Assembly: GCA_963921345.3 (NCBI GenBank)
Contig: CAWUFE020000007.1
Span: forward strand, 3,162,001-3,226,000
Length of the DNA stretch: 64,000 nucleotides
Direction of reading: 5' to 3'
DNA from: Hoeflea_A sp963921345
GTDB lineage: Bacteria; Pseudomonadota; Alphaproteobacteria; Rhizobiales; Rhizobiaceae
This document shows positions 63,119-64,000 of the stretch, in pieces. Positions within the stretch are counted from its first letter, which is position 1, and each line of letters begins with the position of its first letter. Position numbers and translations under genes: made by a program. The notes under the pieces are model-generated. The model made no database searches, was not told the DNA's origin, and saw nothing but the letters and a program-made list of their open reading frames with translations.

Positions 63119-64000
63119 ATGGAGAAATCGCAGTTCAAGTCGCCGCTCTATCCGTATCTCCTGCTGATTCCCCAGCTTTCAATCGTCGTTATCTTCTTCT
63201 ACTGGCCGGCCGCCGAGGCCATCCGCTCTTCCTTCTATCTTGAAGATCCTTTCGGGTTCTCTTCGACATTTGTCGGCCTCGACAATTTTCGCGACATGGT
63301 CACGCGTTCGGACTATGTGGCAACGGCGCGCTTCACGGTCATCTTTTCGGTCCTCGTGACTTTCTTTTCATTGGCGATCGCGCTGCTTCTGGCGGTCACC
63401 GCGGACCGCGTGCTGCGCGGCGCGTCCACATACAAGACGCTGCTGATGTGGGTGTACGCCATTGCGCCGCCGGTTGCCGGCCTGATCGGCATCCTGCTCT
63501 TCGACAATCTGGTCGGTCCGATCTCTGAATTCTTCCGGTCGATCGGCTGGGATTTCAAGCTCGGCGTCAACCGCTTCGACACCGCCTTCGCGATGGTGAC
63601 GATCTCCATCTGGAAACAGGTGCCCGTCAACTTCATCTTCTTCCTGTCCGGCCTGCAGGGCATTCCCAAATCGGTGCAGGAGGCCGCCGCCATCGACTGC
63701 GGTTCCTCGACCCGCCGCTTCTGGACCATCACCTTTCCGCTGCTGGCGCCGACCGGCTTCTTCCTGCTCATCATCAACATCACCTATTCGCTGTTCGACA
63801 CGTTCGGCGTGATCGACGTGGTGCTGAAGGGCGAGCCCGGCAACAACCCGGTAACCCTGGTCTACAAGGTTTTCCTCGACGGCTTCCGCGGCAACGACCT
63901 CGGTGGCTCTTCCGCCCAGTCGGTCATACTGATGATCCTGGTTCTCGTTTTGACGATCTTTCAATTCCGCATGATTGAAAGACGCGTGCACTACAGTTGA
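63119..64000 (+). CDS. ugpA: sn-Glycerol-3-phosphate-type ABC transporter permease (UgpA)
   Basis: 293 aa, complete and ending on the last base of the window. Six membrane segments, and the EAA loop VQEAAAIDCGSSTRRFWTITFPLLAPT near residue 190. N-terminal LLLIPQLSIVVIFFYWPAAEAIRSSFYLEDPFG is typical of UgpA. Start behind GGGGAGG. Forms the channel with UgpE; the ATPase UgpC is not in the window and may follow. Confidence 0.93.
   Translation: MEKSQFKSPLYPYLLLIPQLSIVVIFFYWPAAEAIRSSFYLEDPFGFSSTFVGLDNFRDMVTRSDYVATARFTVIFSVLVTFFSLAIALLLAVTADRVLRGASTYKTLLMWVYAIAPPVAGLIGILLFDNLVGPISEFFRSIGWDFKLGVNRFDTAFAMVTISIWKQVPVNFIFFLSGLQGIPKSVQEAAAIDCGSSTRRFWTITFPLLAPTGFFLLIINITYSLFDTFGVIDVVLKGEPGNNPVTLVYKVFLDGFRGNDLGGSSAQSVILMILVLVLTIFQFRMIERRVHYS

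Overview
The window is high-GC, tightly packed alphaproteobacterial DNA. The branched-chain-type ABC operons, DUF1127 micro-proteins, a TMAO-forming monooxygenase, an MttB-family methyltransferase and a crtE/Y/I/B/Z plus type 2 IPP isomerase set together suggest a Hyphomicrobiales or Rhodobacterales-like host. I could not place it to genus. No rRNA, tRNA or CRISPR array was seen.

Layout. 1-6516: a trimethylamine monooxygenase gene (cut by the window edge) faces a complete Liv-type ABC uptake operon across a control region with helically phased ACCAAT repeats. 6517-10450: a lower-GC island holding a DUF262 gene translationally coupled to a RelA/SpoT-like gene. The 3' end of the latter is split off by an IS1182-family insertion. 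10636-15038: a membrane protein, an IclR regulator, a methanethiol oxidase (SBP56 family) operon with a CoA-binding protein and a ferredoxin, and two tandem DUF1127 genes. 15047-20433: an aromatic-acid module (IclR, FAH-family hydrolase, MhpA-type hydroxylase, extradiol dioxygenase, SDR). 20438-27890: OsmC and two flavoproteins, an MFS transporter, and a CadC-like regulator facing a secreted protein. 27999-37627: glutamine-synthetase-like enzyme, RpiR regulator, three amide/peptide hydrolases and a second Liv-type ABC transporter, apparently one nitrogen-scavenging unit. 37697-41557: a decayed ParD/ParE pair, TetR plus MttB-family methyltransferase, and a secreted protein. 41580-47977: an adenylate cyclase/ATPase/TPR gene broken by one TAG codon, a Wzy/ligase-like membrane protein, a small periplasmic protein and an MDR oxidoreductase. 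48082-57417: a zeaxanthin-type carotenoid cluster with an embedded ABC-2 exporter. 57419-60190: cytochrome b561, an EF-hand/ABM-domain periplasmic protein, a MarR regulator with paired palindromes, and an EamA transporter. 60662-64000: sn-glycerol-3-phosphate uptake genes (ugpE opposite ugpB-ugpA) around a four-unit Pho box.

How it fits together. Much of the window deals with small methylated or amidated nitrogen and sulfur compounds: Tmm, MttB family, methanethiol oxidase, N-formylglutamate amidohydrolase, isochorismatase-family and M20 hydrolases, plus two Liv-type importers. The carotenoid genes give all steps from IPP/DMAPP to zeaxanthin. The best candidate for an undescribed system is the DUF262 + RelA/SpoT-like pair, whose pre-insertion reading frame can be rebuilt across the IS. 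A recurring pattern is a strong GC stem-loop directly after each of the three solute-binding-protein genes.
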